A DNA stretch of 64,000 bases from Streptomyces sp. NBC_00271 (GCF_036178845.1 NZ_CP108070.1:2294001-2358000); one strand, 5' to 3'; shown: positions 25,856 through 36,436, counted from the stretch's first letter. A program made the numbers and translations. Notes: generated by a model not told the origin, from the sequence alone.

Positions 25856-26443
25856 TCAGCCCGTCTTCCGCCCCCACAGGGGACCGACCCGTTGCCAGTC
25901 CTCGTCCCACTGCGCCATGCGCCGCCGCTCCATTCGTCCGCGTACCAGCCGTCCGCCGACGAACGGCACACTCGCGACACTCACCCCCATCAGGACGCCC
26001 ACCAGCACGGCACGCAGTTGGGCCTGGGAGGGCGTGGGGGGCTTGGTGACGAGGCGGCCGTCGGCGTCCGTCCATACGGTCACCGGGGTGCCCCCGGGGC
26101 TGCCGACGGGCACCCGGGCCTGACCGGCGTGCGGAGAGCCGTCCGCGGCGGTCCAGTGGACCTTCGCCCAGACCATGTCGGCGTCGTTGGCCGACGCGGT
26201 CGACTTCGGCACGTCGGCGTTGAGCAACGCCAGAACGGAGTGCCACTCGGCCCGCTGCCTGGCAAGGCCGTTCTCCACGGACTGCGTCGCCAGCAGACCG
26301 GTGAGCACCCCGCCGAGCGCGGTGAGCGCCCAGGCGACGAGCACGATCCAGGCCTCCAGCGCGTCACTGCGACGCCGCAGCGGATTGCGCCGCCATCGCC
26401 ACAGCCACACCTTCGGAGCCTTCGGACCACGGAATGCCGCCAT
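25856..26443 (-). CDS. Rv1733c-family membrane protein
   Basis: 195 residues with two membrane segments: about 24-50 (EAWIVLVAWALTALGGVLTGLLA) and about 138-160 (LRAVLVGVLMGVSVASVPFVGG). Between them is an extracytoplasmic region with VWAKVHWTAADGSPHAGQARVPVGSPGGTPVTVWTD-like spacing typical of Mycobacterium Rv1733c homologues, common in Streptomyces. Function unknown. ATG 26443 is chosen because AGGAGG lies 9 bases upstream; ATGs further upstream would leave no room for a ribosome binding site. It is convergent with the SWIM gene and divergent from the propeller gene. Confidence 0.75.
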   Translation of the reverse strand: MAAFRGPKAPKVWLWRWRRNPLRRRSDALEAWIVLVAWALTALGGVLTGLLATQSVENGLARQRAEWHSVLALLNADVPKSTASANDADMVWAKVHWTAADGSPHAGQARVPVGSPGGTPVTVWTDADGRLVTKPPTPSQAQLRAVLVGVLMGVSVASVPFVGGRLVRGRMERRRMAQWDEDWQRVGPLWGRKTG

Positions 26444-26714
26444 CGATGGCATCCTCCTCACGACCGCACGGACATGCCACATCGCCCTCCCATACGGGAT
26501 CGGTCCCTCCGATGCTCACAACGAGTCCCACGACCCGCGCGTTCCAGGAATCCGGCCATCCCTCACCCGTAGGCGCGTCGGCCGGGACGAGACGTCAGCG
26601 ATGGACCGACGCCACCCTGCTGACCTGCGGCAATTCGGTGTACAGGGGAGACTGTCAGTGCCGGGGTGCAGACTGGCCGATGTCTGAGACGACGTCGTCA
26701 CGGAGGTGGTCGGC

Positions 26715-27800
26715 ATGGCCGAAGTACTGCTCACCGTCGGTACACGAAAAGGGCTGTTCATCGGACGGCGGCGCGGCGCCGCCTGGGAGTTCGACGAGAG
26801 TCCGTACTTCAACGCGCAGGCCGTGTACTCGGTCGCGATCGACACCCGCGGCGAGACACCACGGCTGCTGGCCGGAGGGGACAGCGCGCACTGGGGTCCG
26901 TCCGTCTTCCACTCCGACGACCTGGGGCGGACATGGACCGAACCGGCGCAGCCGGCCGTCAAGTTCCCCAAGGACACCGGGGCTTCGCTGGAGCGGGTGT
27001 GGCAGTTGCACCCGGCGGCGGCCGAGCCTGACGTGGTGTACGCGGGCACGGAGCCGGCCGCGCTGTACCGCTCCCAGGACAGAGGCGAGTCCTTCGAGCT
27101 GGTACGGGCCCTGTGGGAGCACCCCACCCGGTCGCAGTGGGTGCCGGGCGGCGGTGGCGAGGGGCTGCACACCGTCCTCACCGACCAGCGCGACCCAAGG
27201 GCCGTCACGGTCGCCGTCTCCACGGCGGGGGTGTTCCGTACACACGACGGCGGGGCGAGCTGGGAGCCGTCCAACTCCGGTGTCTCCGCGGTGTTCCTGC
27301 CGGATCCGAACCCGGAGTTCGGTCAGTGCGTGCACAAGATCGCACAGGACGCGTCGACCCCGGACCGGCTCTACCTCCAGAACCACTGGGGTGTGTACCG
27401 CAGCGACGACGCGGGCGGCGAGTGGACCGACATCGGCGCGGACCTGCCGTCCACCTTCGGGTTCGCGGTGGCCGCGCATCCGCACCGCGGCGACACGGCG
27501 TACGTCTTCCCGATCAACGCGGACGCGGACCGCGTCCCGGCCGACCGGCGCTGCCGTGTCTTCCGCACGCAGGACGCCGGCAACACCTGGGATCCACTGA
27601 CCGCGGGGCTGCCCACGGAGGACCACTACGGCACGGTGCTGCGCGACGCGCTCTGCACGGACGGCGCGGACCCGGCGGGTGTGTACTTCGGCAATCGCAA
27701 CGGCGAGGTGTACGCGTCGGCGGACGACGGGGACAGCTGGCGGCAACTGGCCTCGCATCTGCCGGACGTGCTGTGCGTACGCGCCGCGGTCGTCGGCTGA
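26715..27800 (+). CDS. Sialidase/BNR-type beta-propeller protein
   Basis: 361 residues with repeated Asp-box-like motifs (SDDLGRTWTE, SQDRGESFEL, THDGGASWEP, SDDAGGEWTD, TQDAGNTWDP, SADDGDSWRQ), one per blade, consistent with a six- or seven-bladed propeller. No signal peptide, so it is probably cytoplasmic. Related proteins are annotated as exo-alpha-sialidases, but the catalytic Arg/Tyr/Glu set of true sialidases cannot be assigned by eye, so enzymatic function is unproven. ATG 26715 follows GGAGGTG by 6-7 bases. Confidence 0.75.
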   Translation: MAEVLLTVGTRKGLFIGRRRGAAWEFDESPYFNAQAVYSVAIDTRGETPRLLAGGDSAHWGPSVFHSDDLGRTWTEPAQPAVKFPKDTGASLERVWQLHPAAAEPDVVYAGTEPAALYRSQDRGESFELVRALWEHPTRSQWVPGGGGEGLHTVLTDQRDPRAVTVAVSTAGVFRTHDGGASWEPSNSGVSAVFLPDPNPEFGQCVHKIAQDASTPDRLYLQNHWGVYRSDDAGGEWTDIGADLPSTFGFAVAAHPHRGDTAYVFPINADADRVPADRRCRVFRTQDAGNTWDPLTAGLPTEDHYGTVLRDALCTDGADPAGVYFGNRNGEVYASADDGDSWRQLASHLPDVLCVRAAVVG

Positions 27801-27961
27801 GGCCCGGGAGCCGCCCCTGGGACGACATCCGGCGTCGGTCACCCGCCGTGGTGGTGCCGACGCGACCAGTGGCGAATTCACCGCGTCGAACGGTCCCTTG
27901 CGCCGCTGGCGCGCCGCTGCAGGAGGCGCGAGCATGGAGGTATGGGGATGGCGGTGAAGAC

Positions 27962-30442
27962 GTGACACCTGCGATTCCGGAATCGGGCGAAGGTCCCGGC
28001 ACAGAGCCCAATATCGGTGCGGAAGAAGCAGCCTCGGACGCGGCGGCGATCGTCACCCTGGCCGGCACGGTGATCGGCTGGACCAGAAGCGCGGAAGAAC
28101 TCCTCGGCCGTTCGGCCCGCGAGGTCGTCGGAGGCTCCGTCGGCCGTCTGCTCGCCGCGCCCGAAGACCCCTGCCGCGTAGCGGCGATCATGGAGCGCTG
28201 CCGTGCGGGCCGGGCCTGGAGCGGAGTGGTCACGCTGTCGCATCGCGACGGTCGTCGTGTCGAAGTGAATCTGCGGGTTTCCGCGTCGTTCCAGGTCCGC
28301 GACGACGAGTGCTTTCTCCTCTCGGCACGGGAGCGCATCACGCGCTGGGCCATGGGGCAGTCCGTGCTGGACGGGTTCCTGACCCGTTCGCCCGTGGGAA
28401 TGGCCATCGTGGACATGGACCTGCGTTGCGCCTGGGTCAACAACACCCTGGAGAGCATCGGCGGCATACCGCGTGAGCAGCGTCTGGGCCGGCGCCTGAC
28501 CGACCTCTTCCCGGGCCTCCACGCGGAGACCCTCGAGGACGTGATGCGCAAGGTACTGCGGACCGGCGAGCCGGTCAGCGACTTCGAGTACCTGGGCTGG
28601 AGCTGGGCCGACCCGCATCGGCAGCACGCCTACTCCACGTCGTTCTTCCCCCTGGTGGACGTCGACGGCGCCGTCACCGACATCTGCTACATGGTGCTCG
28701 ACGTCACCGACCGGTGGAACGCCCGCCAACTGATTTCCATGGTCAACGAAGCCGGCGCCTGTGTGGGCAGCACCCTGGACGTCATGGAGACGGCCCAGGA
28801 GCTGGCCGACTTCGCCGTGCCCCGGTTCGCCGACTTCGCCATCGTGGATCTGCTGGAGCCGGTCCTCAGCACCGAGGGGCACGGAACCTGGCTGTCCGAC
28901 GCGGGTCCGGCGGTGACGGGGCCGGTGATGCGGCGGGCGGGCATGAGTTCCGTCCGGGAGGGGTGCCCGGAGGCGGTCGCCCAGGTCGGCGATCCGGTGG
29001 ACTTCATCCCTCCCCCGCACGATCTCGACCTCCTCGTGAACGGCGAGCCCGTCCTCATACCGGTGCTGAACCCCGACAACCCTCAATGGGCCGTCGAACA
29101 GCCGTCCAGGACCTCGAGCATGCGCGAGTTCGGACTTCACTCACTCATCTCCGTGCCGATGCGGGCCCGGGACACCGTCCTCGGCCTCACCACCTTCGTC
29201 CGCTCGCGGAACCCGGCTCCCTTCACCTCGGACGACGTACTGCTCGCCCGGGAACTGGTCGCACGAGCGGCCGTCTGTGTCGACAACGCCCGCCGCTACA
29301 CCCGGGAGCACCACGCCACGCTGACGCTCCAGCACAGCCTTCTGCCCCATACGCTGGAGGGCGGCATGGCCGTGGACGTGGCCTCCATGTATCTGCCCGC
29401 GGACGCCAAGGACGGTGTGGGCGGGGACTGGTTCGACGTCATCCCGTTGTCCGGAGCCCGAGTCGGCCTCGTCGTGGGCGATGTGGTCGGCCACGGTCTG
29501 AGTGCGGCCGCCACCATGGGCCGACTGCGTACCGCGGTGCAGACGCTCGCCGACATGGATCTGCCGCCCGACGAGCTCCTGGCCCACCTCGACGACCTGG
29601 TGCTCCGCCTCAGCGAGGAGGAGTCCCATGACGCGTCGGCCGACCTGATCCGGACCACGGTGATGGGTGCCACCTGCCTGTACGCCATCTACGACCCGGT
29701 CACTCGGAACTGCACGCTCGCCCGGGCCGGCCATCCGCCGCCGGTCCTCGTGACGCCGCAGGGCCGGGTCAGCTTCCCGGAACTGCCGGCCGGTCCGCCA
29801 CTGGGGCTGGGTGGACTCCCGTTCGAGGCAGTCGACATCGAACTCGCCGAGAACAGCCTGATCGGCCTCTACACCGACGGCCTCATCGAAGGCGACGAGC
29901 GGGATGTCGACGTCGGAATGGCCCACCTCGGGGACGCCCTGTGCCCTTGCGATATCCCGCTCGAGACGCTCTGCGCCAACGTGCGGGGCCTGACCTCCAC
30001 GCCGCAGTCCGACGACGTCGCGTTCCTCGTGGCGCGCACGCACGCGCTCAGCGCCGACCACGTCGCCTCGTGGGACGTGGCCTCCGATCCCGCCGCCGTG
30101 GCCGGGGCCCGCGCCCTCGCCACCCGGCAACTCCGTGCATGGGGACTGGAAGAGCTGGCCATGGCGACCGAACTCGTCGTCAGCGAGTTGGTCACCAACG
30201 CGGTGCGCTACGCCCCGGGCCCCGTGCGACTGCGGCTGTTGCGCGCATCCCGTCTGATCTGCGAGGTCACCGACACCAGCAACAGCTCCCCGCGGCTGCG
30301 GCACGCCCGGACCACCGACGAAGGGGGACGCGGCCTCTTCCTCGTCGCCCAGCTCGCACACCGCTGGGGCACCCGGTACACACACGAGGGAAAGATCATC
30401 TGGGCGGAACTGGACTCGTCGGCGCCCGCAGCGCGGTGGTGA
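27962..30442 (+). CDS. PAS-PAS-GAF-SpoIIE phosphatase with an RsbW-like ATPase domain
   Basis: 826 residues. Two PAS domains (about 25-120 and 130-250; GTVIGWTRSAEELLGRSAREVVGG and TRSPVGMAIVDMDLRCAWVN) precede a GAF-like domain (about 265-440). A SpoIIE/PP2C phosphatase follows (about 455-670), with metal-binding motifs GGDWFDV near residue 488, VVGDVVGHG and LYTDGLIEGDE. It ends with a HATPase_c domain (about 700-826; ELVVSELVTNAVRYA and GGRGLFLVAQLAHRWG). This layout serves as a self-contained switch on anti-sigma/anti-anti-sigma systems; the target here is unknown. GTG 27962 has GGTGAAGA upstream. Its last 47 bases overlap the 3' end of the convergent SARP-like regulator. Confidence 0.88.
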   Translation: MTPAIPESGEGPGTEPNIGAEEAASDAAAIVTLAGTVIGWTRSAEELLGRSAREVVGGSVGRLLAAPEDPCRVAAIMERCRAGRAWSGVVTLSHRDGRRVEVNLRVSASFQVRDDECFLLSARERITRWAMGQSVLDGFLTRSPVGMAIVDMDLRCAWVNNTLESIGGIPREQRLGRRLTDLFPGLHAETLEDVMRKVLRTGEPVSDFEYLGWSWADPHRQHAYSTSFFPLVDVDGAVTDICYMVLDVTDRWNARQLISMVNEAGACVGSTLDVMETAQELADFAVPRFADFAIVDLLEPVLSTEGHGTWLSDAGPAVTGPVMRRAGMSSVREGCPEAVAQVGDPVDFIPPPHDLDLLVNGEPVLIPVLNPDNPQWAVEQPSRTSSMREFGLHSLISVPMRARDTVLGLTTFVRSRNPAPFTSDDVLLARELVARAAVCVDNARRYTREHHATLTLQHSLLPHTLEGGMAVDVASMYLPADAKDGVGGDWFDVIPLSGARVGLVVGDVVGHGLSAAATMGRLRTAVQTLADMDLPPDELLAHLDDLVLRLSEEESHDASADLIRTTVMGATCLYAIYDPVTRNCTLARAGHPPPVLVTPQGRVSFPELPAGPPLGLGGLPFEAVDIELAENSLIGLYTDGLIEGDERDVDVGMAHLGDALCPCDIPLETLCANVRGLTSTPQSDDVAFLVARTHALSADHVASWDVASDPAAVAGARALATRQLRAWGLEELAMATELVVSELVTNAVRYAPGPVRLRLLRASRLICEVTDTSNSSPRLRHARTTDEGGRGLFLVAQLAHRWGTRYTHEGKIIWAELDSSAPAARW

Positions 30443-32405
30443 TGTCGGCGAGGTGGTCCTCGACGGGGCCGAGGGTGATCAGGCCACTGCCCGCGCCGGC
30501 GAGTTCCCCGGCGGCCGGCAGCAGGCGGGTGCGGGCCCGCTCCAGCACGTCCCGGACACCGACCTCCAGCGCGACCACGGCCTCCAGGCAGCAGCACGCC
30601 TCGTACATCAGGTCGCGCGGCGGTTCCGGGAGCGCGCGCAGCACCGCCCGTGCCTCGGCCCGGCGTCCGGATGCCAGCAAGGCGAAGGGCGCGGCCCAAG
30701 GCCGGTACGGGCCCCAGTCCGCCCCCAGGTCGATCTCGACCGGCCCTGGATCGGTGTCGGACCACGTCCTCCTGCGCTGCACCCGTAGGCACAGCAGGGC
30801 GAGCGGGAGAAGCCCACGCTCCAGGCCCGGCATCCCTGCGCCGTCCAGCCGTGCGGCGGCATCCCGGTAGGCGGTCTCGGCCCCCGCCGGCTGCCCGGAC
30901 GCGGCCAGCCGCAACGCCCGGTACCACTGGGTGAAGACGCTCGCGAGCGGCAGCTCGTGGCGCTCGGCCAGCCGGTCCACGGCGGCGGCATGGCGGTCGG
31001 CCGCGGCGAAGTCGGCCAGCGCGCCGCGTGCCTGGAGCCGGATGAGGTGACCGAGTACCTCATAGGTCACCAGGTCGTGCCGGGCGGCCAGTTCGACCAG
31101 CTCCGCGCCGATCTCGTCACGCCGTGGGGCCAGGCCCGCGCGGGTGAAGGACTGCATGAACGCCCCGTTCAGCGCGAACGCCAGCAGCGCGGGATCGTCG
31201 AGACGCCGGGCGATCTCCTCCGCCTCGCGGGCGGCCTGGGGGCCGCGTGGTGCTCGGCTGCCGCGCGTCTCCAGGGCGATCGTGGCCAGCAGGCGGCACC
31301 GCGAGGCCTCGTGCGCGTCGCCCGGCGAAGCGGTGAGGGCGCGCTCGGCGGCCTCGACGATCCTTCGGGCCAGCTCCGGATCGTCGCTGCGGGTCCAGAT
31401 CGCGGGGACGTCGTAGGCGCCGATCACCCGGGCGGTCAGGTCCGGGTCGCCGAACTCCTCCGCCGCCGCGATGGCCTCCATACGGTGCTGCCTGGCGGCC
31501 GCGAGCCCACCGCCCCCGGTGACCGCGAGGTTGCGGATCAGGCTCACCGTCGTCTCCAACCGGGCCCGGGCGCCGGCGGCGACCGTGCGGTCGTAGGCCG
31601 CCGCCGTCCGTGTCCACAGCCGGGCCGCGGTCGCCGTCGGCCCGGCCGGCGGATCGAGGCCGGGATCCTGGGCGAGGATGTCCGTCTCCAGGCGGCGCAG
31701 CCGGGGCCCGGGGTCCACCCCCAGCTGGTCGGCCAGGACCGCCCGGGCTCTGCGCAGCACGCCCAGCGCGTCCCCCTGACGGTCCTGCCGGTACAGCGCC
31801 AGCGCCAGCAGCCGCCAGGCGTCCTCGCGCCAGGGGTGAGCGGCGAGGTGTACGTCCAGGTCGGGCACCGCCTCGGCGGCCAGGCCGAGGTCCAGCTGCG
31901 TCCGGGCCCGCTGCTCCACCGCCTGGAGCCGCAGCTCGGCGAGGCGGGAGCGCTCACCCCGGGCCCAGTCCTCCTCCTCGAACTCGGCGTAGGCGGGCCC
32001 GCGCCACAGGGCCAGCGCCTCTTCCAGTCGCGGCAGCGCTTGCGTGGCCGGCAGCCGCGCGGCGGCGCCGACGGCCGTCTCGAAGCACCAGGCGTCCACG
32101 GCGTCCGGCTCCGGGCGCAGCGCGTACCCGGGGCCGTCCGTGACCAGCAGCCGGGCGGGGGCCCGGGACGGACGGTCCGGCTCCAGGACGCGTCGCAGCG
32201 CGGCGACGAAGGTCTGTACGGCGCCCACGGCGCCGGGCGGGGGATCCGTCCACAGGTCGCCGACCAGGTGGGTGACGGGGACGACCCGGCGGCGGGCCAC
32301 CACCAGCCGCGCCAGCACGGCCCGGTGCCTCGGTCCCTTCAGCGCGAGCGCGCGGCCGTCGCTCTCGGCCACGGTCGGTCCGAGCACACCGAACGCGACC
32401 CGCAC
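30396..32405 (-). CDS. SARP/AfsR-like regulator (BTAD protein without NB-ARC)
   Basis: 669 residues. The N-terminal OmpR-type DNA-binding domain (about 1-92; LALKGPRHRAVLARLVVARRRVVPV, LVGDLWTDPPP, VQTFVAALRRVL) is followed by a bacterial transcriptional activator domain (about 98-245; EEALALWRGPAYAEFEEEDWARGE, HPWREDAWRLLALALYRQDRQGDAL). The C-terminal 400 residues are TPR-like helical repeats. No P-loop or NB-ARC domain is visible, unlike AfsR itself. GTG 32405 has GGAGAGG about 9 bases upstream. It is divergent from the alpha/beta hydrolase gene (152 bp gap), which makes that gene a plausible target. Confidence 0.85.
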   Translation of the reverse strand: MRVAFGVLGPTVAESDGRALALKGPRHRAVLARLVVARRRVVPVTHLVGDLWTDPPPGAVGAVQTFVAALRRVLEPDRPSRAPARLLVTDGPGYALRPEPDAVDAWCFETAVGAAARLPATQALPRLEEALALWRGPAYAEFEEEDWARGERSRLAELRLQAVEQRARTQLDLGLAAEAVPDLDVHLAAHPWREDAWRLLALALYRQDRQGDALGVLRRARAVLADQLGVDPGPRLRRLETDILAQDPGLDPPAGPTATAARLWTRTAAAYDRTVAAGARARLETTVSLIRNLAVTGGGGLAAARQHRMEAIAAAEEFGDPDLTARVIGAYDVPAIWTRSDDPELARRIVEAAERALTASPGDAHEASRCRLLATIALETRGSRAPRGPQAAREAEEIARRLDDPALLAFALNGAFMQSFTRAGLAPRRDEIGAELVELAARHDLVTYEVLGHLIRLQARGALADFAAADRHAAAVDRLAERHELPLASVFTQWYRALRLAASGQPAGAETAYRDAAARLDGAGMPGLERGLLPLALLCLRVQRRRTWSDTDPGPVEIDLGADWGPYRPWAAPFALLASGRRAEARAVLRALPEPPRDLMYEACCCLEAVVALEVGVRDVLERARTRLLPAAGELAGAGSGLITLGPVEDHLADITTALRAPTSPVPPR

Positions 32406-32556
32406 CCTTCTCGCCTCTCCCGACACCCTCGCCACGGTACTGCGCCGACGACGTGCTGATCCCGTACTGATCGCGTGCTGATCAGCTGCTGATTCGCGCC
32501 CGGCAGGCTCGTCGTGTCCGTCACCTTCCGCTTCCGCCTTCCAGAAAGGGCGAACC

Positions 32557-33444
32557 ATGGAACCGACCATCCCCGGCTTCGACTACCGGCGCGTCCCCGT
32601 CGCCGACGATGTCGCGCTCCACGTCGCCGTCGCCGGATCCGGCAGCCCGATCGTGCTGCTGCACGGTTTCCCGCAGACGCACCTGATGTGGCGGCACGTG
32701 GCCGCCGACCTCGCGGACGATCACACCGTCATCTGTCCCGACCTGCGGGGCTACGGCGCCAGCGACAAGCCCCTCGACACCGGCGCCGACGGGAACGCGT
32801 ACGCCAAGCGCACCATGGCCGCCGACGTCGTCTCGCTCGCCCGCGCTCTGGGCCACGAGCGTTTCGCCCTGGCGGGACACGACCGGGGCGCGCTGGTCGC
32901 CATCCGCGCCGGCCTCGACCACCCCGAGGCGATCACCCATCTCGCCTCGCTCGACGTGCTGCCCACGCTGGACATGTGGGACGTGATGCACGGCACCGGC
33001 GCGGCCGTCGGCTTCCACCTCTACCTGATGGCCCAGCCGCCGGGTCTGCCCGAGCGGATGATCCACGCCGCCGCGGACGTCTTCTTCGGTCATTTCCTCG
33101 ACATCTGGACGCGGGACCCGAGGGCGATCCCGAACGAGATCCGCGCCGCCTACCTGGCGGCTTCCCGCGCGGCCGTCCCCTCCATCGTCGCCGACTACCG
33201 CGCCTCGGCCGGCATCGACGTCGAGCACGACCGGGCCGACCGTGCCGCCGGGAACCGGCTGCGGATGCCCGTGGCCGTTCTCCAGCAGGACTGGGGCGCG
33301 GCTCTCGGCTTCGACGCCGCCGCGCGTTGGCGCGCCTGGGCGCCCGACCTGCGGCACACGACCGTCTCCTGCGGTCACTTCATGGCCGAGGAGGCCCCCG
33401 CCGACGTCGTCAAGGCCATCAGGGACCTCGTCGCCGACCGCTGA
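32557..33444 (+). CDS. Alpha/beta hydrolase, haloacetate dehalogenase / epoxide hydrolase type
   Basis: 295 residues. Typical blocks are [17 protein letters not shown] (oxyanion region), [13 protein letters not shown], and a nucleophile elbow GHDRGA with Asp as nucleophile, as in haloalkane/haloacetate dehalogenases and epoxide hydrolases. The late [10 protein letters not shown] contains the probable catalytic His. The substrate is not predictable. ATG 32557 follows AGAAAGG. Divergent from the SARP-like regulator, whose control is plausible but unproven. Confidence 0.85.
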   Translation: MEPTIPGFDYRRVPVADDVALHVAVAGSGSPIVLLHGFPQTHLMWRHVAADLADDHTVICPDLRGYGASDKPLDTGADGNAYAKRTMAADVVSLARALGHERFALAGHDRGALVAIRAGLDHPEAITHLASLDVLPTLDMWDVMHGTGAAVGFHLYLMAQPPGLPERMIHAAADVFFGHFLDIWTRDPRAIPNEIRAAYLAASRAAVPSIVADYRASAGIDVEHDRADRAAGNRLRMPVAVLQQDWGAALGFDAAARWRAWAPDLRHTTVSCGHFMAEEAPADVVKAIRDLVADR

Positions 33445-33539
33445 GCGGACCTCCTCACCGAGCACCTGGGCGGATCTCCTCCCGGACACCGTTTCGCCGC
33501 GTGCCGGACCACGCGCGGGGCGAGAATCAGGGGGTGACT

Positions 33540-35438
33540 GTGCCAGCTGAGACCTCGCCCTTGTCGGGGCAGACCGTGTGCGGCAAGGACGGGCGCGGTC
33601 CGCTGCGCTCCTTCCTGCAGACCGAGACCGGCAGTGCCGCGGTTCTGCTGGCCGCCACGCTCGCGGCCCTCGCCTGGGCCAACATGGGGCCGGGCACGTA
33701 CGAGGCACTCTGGAGCACCGAGCTGTCGGTCCGCCTCGGGGCGGGCGAAGTCTCCCTGGACCTGCGGGAGTGGGTGAACAGCGGGCTGATGACGCTGTTC
33801 TTCTTCGTCGTGGGACTCGAGGCGCGTCGGGAGTTCGACCTGGGCGAGTTGCGGGAGCGCAGAAGGGTCACGCTGCCGCTGCTCGCCGGGCTCAGCGGCA
33901 TGGTCGTGCCGATCGCGATCTACCTGGCTCTCAACGCGGGCCACGACTCCGTGCACGGCTGGGGCGCCGCCATGTCGACGGACACGGCCTTCGCCCTGGG
34001 CATGCTCGCCCTCTTCGGGGCACGGCTGCCCGACAGTCTTCGGGTCTTCATCCTCACCATCTCCGTCGTGGACGACTTCCTGGCCCTGGCCGTGATCGCC
34101 GTCGCCTACAGCGGCGCCCTGGCCCTGCCCGCGCTGCTGACGGCGCTCGGCCTCTTCGCGGCCGTCGTGCTGGTGCGACGCACCCTCGGGGTACGCATTC
34201 CCGCCCTGTACGCGGTGCTGGGCGCGGCGCTGTGGGTCGCGCTGCTCAAGTCGGGGGTGGACCCGGTCGTGACCGGCCTCGCGATGGGCCTGCTCACCTA
34301 CGCCTACCCGGCCGAGCGCGTCGACCTGGAACGAGCCAGCCGCCTCTTCCGGCGCTTCCGCGAGCAGCCGACGCCGGAACTGGAGCGCTCCGTACGGCGC
34401 GGGATCGCCTCGACGCTCTCGCCCAACGACCGGCTCACGCGGATGTTCCACCCCTGGACGAGCTATGTGATCGTGCCGCTGTTCGCCCTCGCCAACGCCG
34501 GCATCACCATCAGCGCCGGCCAGTTGGCCCATGCCTTCACCTCACCGATCGCCCTCGGCATCCTCCTCGGCTATGTGCTCGGCAAGCCGATCGGCATCAT
34601 CGGCGCCACCTGGCTCACGACACGCGCCAGCCGCGGGCGACTGCACCCGCCGGTCGGCTGGGGCGCCATCACCGCGGGCGGCACCCTGGCGGGAGTGGGG
34701 TTCACGGTGTCCCTGCTGATCGCGACCCTCGCCTTCGACGGGGCCCGGCTGGCGGAGGCGAAGATCGGCATCCTGGCCGCCGTGGTGGGTGCGTTCCTCC
34801 TCACCTGGCTGGTCACCTCGGTGATCGGCGCCCTTCCCAAGCGTTCCCGTGTCCGGGCCCTCCTCGGTACGGGCACCACCATCGTCGACCTCAGCGACCC
34901 CGTGGACGTGGACCGCGACCACGTACGCGGCCCGCTGGAGGCGCCCGTGACGCTCGTCGAGTACGGGGACTTCGAGTGCTCGTACTGCGGCCTGGCCGAG
35001 CCCGTGGTGCGCGAGCTGCTCGCCGACTTCGGCGACGTGCGCTACGTGTGGCGGCATCTGCCACTGACCGACGTCCATCCGAACGCCCAGTTCGCCGCGG
35101 AGGCCGCCGAGGCCGCGGCCCACCAGGACGGGTACTGGGAGATGCACGATCTGCTGATGCAGCACCAGGGTGACCTGCGGCCGAAGGACCTGCTCCGCTA
35201 CGCCGAGGAGATCGGCCTGGACTCCGAACGGTTCCGCAAGGATCTCCGCGAAGGCACGGGGACGGCCCGGGTCGCGGCGGACGTGGAGTCCGCCGACCTC
35301 AGCGGTGTTTCGGGCACCCCGACGTTCTTCGTCAACGGGCGCCGCCACCACGGCGCCTACGACATCGCCTCGCTGTCGGCGGCGGTGCGCGCCGCGCGGC
35401 AACGGGCGGCGCTTCAAGGGGTCGGCCGACAGGACTGA
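33540..35438 (+). CDS. nhaA: NhaA Na+/H+ antiporter fused to a DsbA-like thioredoxin domain
   Basis: 632 residues. Residues 20 to about 425 form NhaA, with [35 protein letters not shown] and [17 protein letters not shown]; the last contains the two adjacent Asp residues used for ion binding. The final 185 residues are a thioredoxin-fold DsbA/FrnE-like domain with redox motif CSYC ([14 protein letters not shown]) and a cis-Pro loop ([12 protein letters not shown]). The fusion is known in actinobacteria; the purpose of the redox domain is not established. GTG 33540 is chosen because AGGGGG lies 5 bases upstream; the GTG two codons earlier has no room for a ribosome binding site. Confidence 0.9.
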   Translation: MPAETSPLSGQTVCGKDGRGPLRSFLQTETGSAAVLLAATLAALAWANMGPGTYEALWSTELSVRLGAGEVSLDLREWVNSGLMTLFFFVVGLEARREFDLGELRERRRVTLPLLAGLSGMVVPIAIYLALNAGHDSVHGWGAAMSTDTAFALGMLALFGARLPDSLRVFILTISVVDDFLALAVIAVAYSGALALPALLTALGLFAAVVLVRRTLGVRIPALYAVLGAALWVALLKSGVDPVVTGLAMGLLTYAYPAERVDLERASRLFRRFREQPTPELERSVRRGIASTLSPNDRLTRMFHPWTSYVIVPLFALANAGITISAGQLAHAFTSPIALGILLGYVLGKPIGIIGATWLTTRASRGRLHPPVGWGAITAGGTLAGVGFTVSLLIATLAFDGARLAEAKIGILAAVVGAFLLTWLVTSVIGALPKRSRVRALLGTGTTIVDLSDPVDVDRDHVRGPLEAPVTLVEYGDFECSYCGLAEPVVRELLADFGDVRYVWRHLPLTDVHPNAQFAAEAAEAAAHQDGYWEMHDLLMQHQGDLRPKDLLRYAEEIGLDSERFRKDLREGTGTARVAADVESADLSGVSGTPTFFVNGRRHHGAYDIASLSAAVRAARQRAALQGVGRQD

Positions 35439-35465
35439 GCCCCGATCAGGGCGAGGCCGTACGCT

Positions 35466-36341
35466 TCAGGGCGTCTCGCGGACGCCCTCGAACAGGTCGC
35501 TCTCGCGTGTGCCGCCGGTCCACGGCGGGTGGGCCCGTACGTATTCCTCGACCCGGCCCACGTCCCCGGACAGGCTGAAGAGCCTCAGCAGGGCAGCGGC
35601 GTCCGCCTGGCTGGCGTGGGCCGCCAGGGCCCGCAGCTTGTGCGGCCAGAAGTCGGAGACGTCCACGGCCGCGGTCACGGTGTCGTCGTCGACGGCGACG
35701 TCGAGCGGGGGGATCCAGGCGTCGGGTCCGAGGGCGGCCTCCGCCAGGGCCCGCACCGCTTTCAGACTCGAGAGCGACACGGCGATGTAGTACAGCTTCG
35801 GCAGGCTCCGCGGGTGCCGGCCGTCCTCCTCGCCGGGAAGTCCGCCGGACCGCTTGATCCGCTCGAAGGCGGCGACGGTCAGCTCGTGCGTACGGACATG
35901 ATCGGGATGGTACGAGAACCCGTTGGGCGGATACGTCACGATCACATCCGGCCGGTACTCCCGCATGAGCGCCTCGAGCCGCCGGACGACCGGTTCGCCC
36001 TCCATCCTGCTGAACGCGCGCGGATCGATGTCGTCGGCCGAGTCGGGCACGCCGGAGTCGGGGTAGTCCAACGGGACCAGGTCACTGATGCCGAGCGCGG
36101 CTCCCGACGCGGCGAGCTCGCGGGAGCGCCGTGCGGCGACCTGCGCCGGCTCGTGGTCGCGGTGCCCGGGCTTGCTGCTGCCGGCTCCGTCGCCCTGCGC
36201 ACCGTCGGTGCAGGTGACAAGAACCGTACGAACCCCGGCAGCCGCGTATCGGGCGAGCGTGCCGCCCGTCTGGCTGGCCTCGTCGTCCGGATGCGCGTGG
36301 ACGACCATCAGTGTCGGCCGCCGGGTCTGCGGTGCGGTCAT
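35466..36341 (-). CDS. PIG-L family deacetylase (LmbE/MshB-like)
   Basis: 291 residues. The zinc motif AHPDDE (VVHAHPDDEASQTGGT) is near residue 15 and the second metal motif HPDH (GFSYHPDHVRTHE) near residue 147. Family members remove acyl groups from N-acetylglucosamine-containing compounds; MshB and Mca act in mycothiol metabolism. The extra GSSKPGHRDHEPAQ stretch and lack of Mca-specific blocks make the exact substrate uncertain. ATG 36341 has GGAAGGG upstream. Convergent with nhaA, 27 bp between stops. Confidence 0.82.
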   Translation of the reverse strand: MTAPQTRRPTLMVVHAHPDDEASQTGGTLARYAAAGVRTVLVTCTDGAQGDGAGSSKPGHRDHEPAQVAARRSRELAASGAALGISDLVPLDYPDSGVPDSADDIDPRAFSRMEGEPVVRRLEALMREYRPDVIVTYPPNGFSYHPDHVRTHELTVAAFERIKRSGGLPGEEDGRHPRSLPKLYYIAVSLSSLKAVRALAEAALGPDAWIPPLDVAVDDDTVTAAVDVSDFWPHKLRALAAHASQADAAALLRLFSLSGDVGRVEEYVRAHPPWTGGTRESDLFEGVRETP

Positions 36342-36436
36342 GACATGGACCCTTCCGTCGGCGGCCCACCTTACCCAAGGCCGCCTCCCTCGGGTCGGCC
36401 GCTGTGCCGCTCAAGACGCGTTCCCCGACCCGCTCT

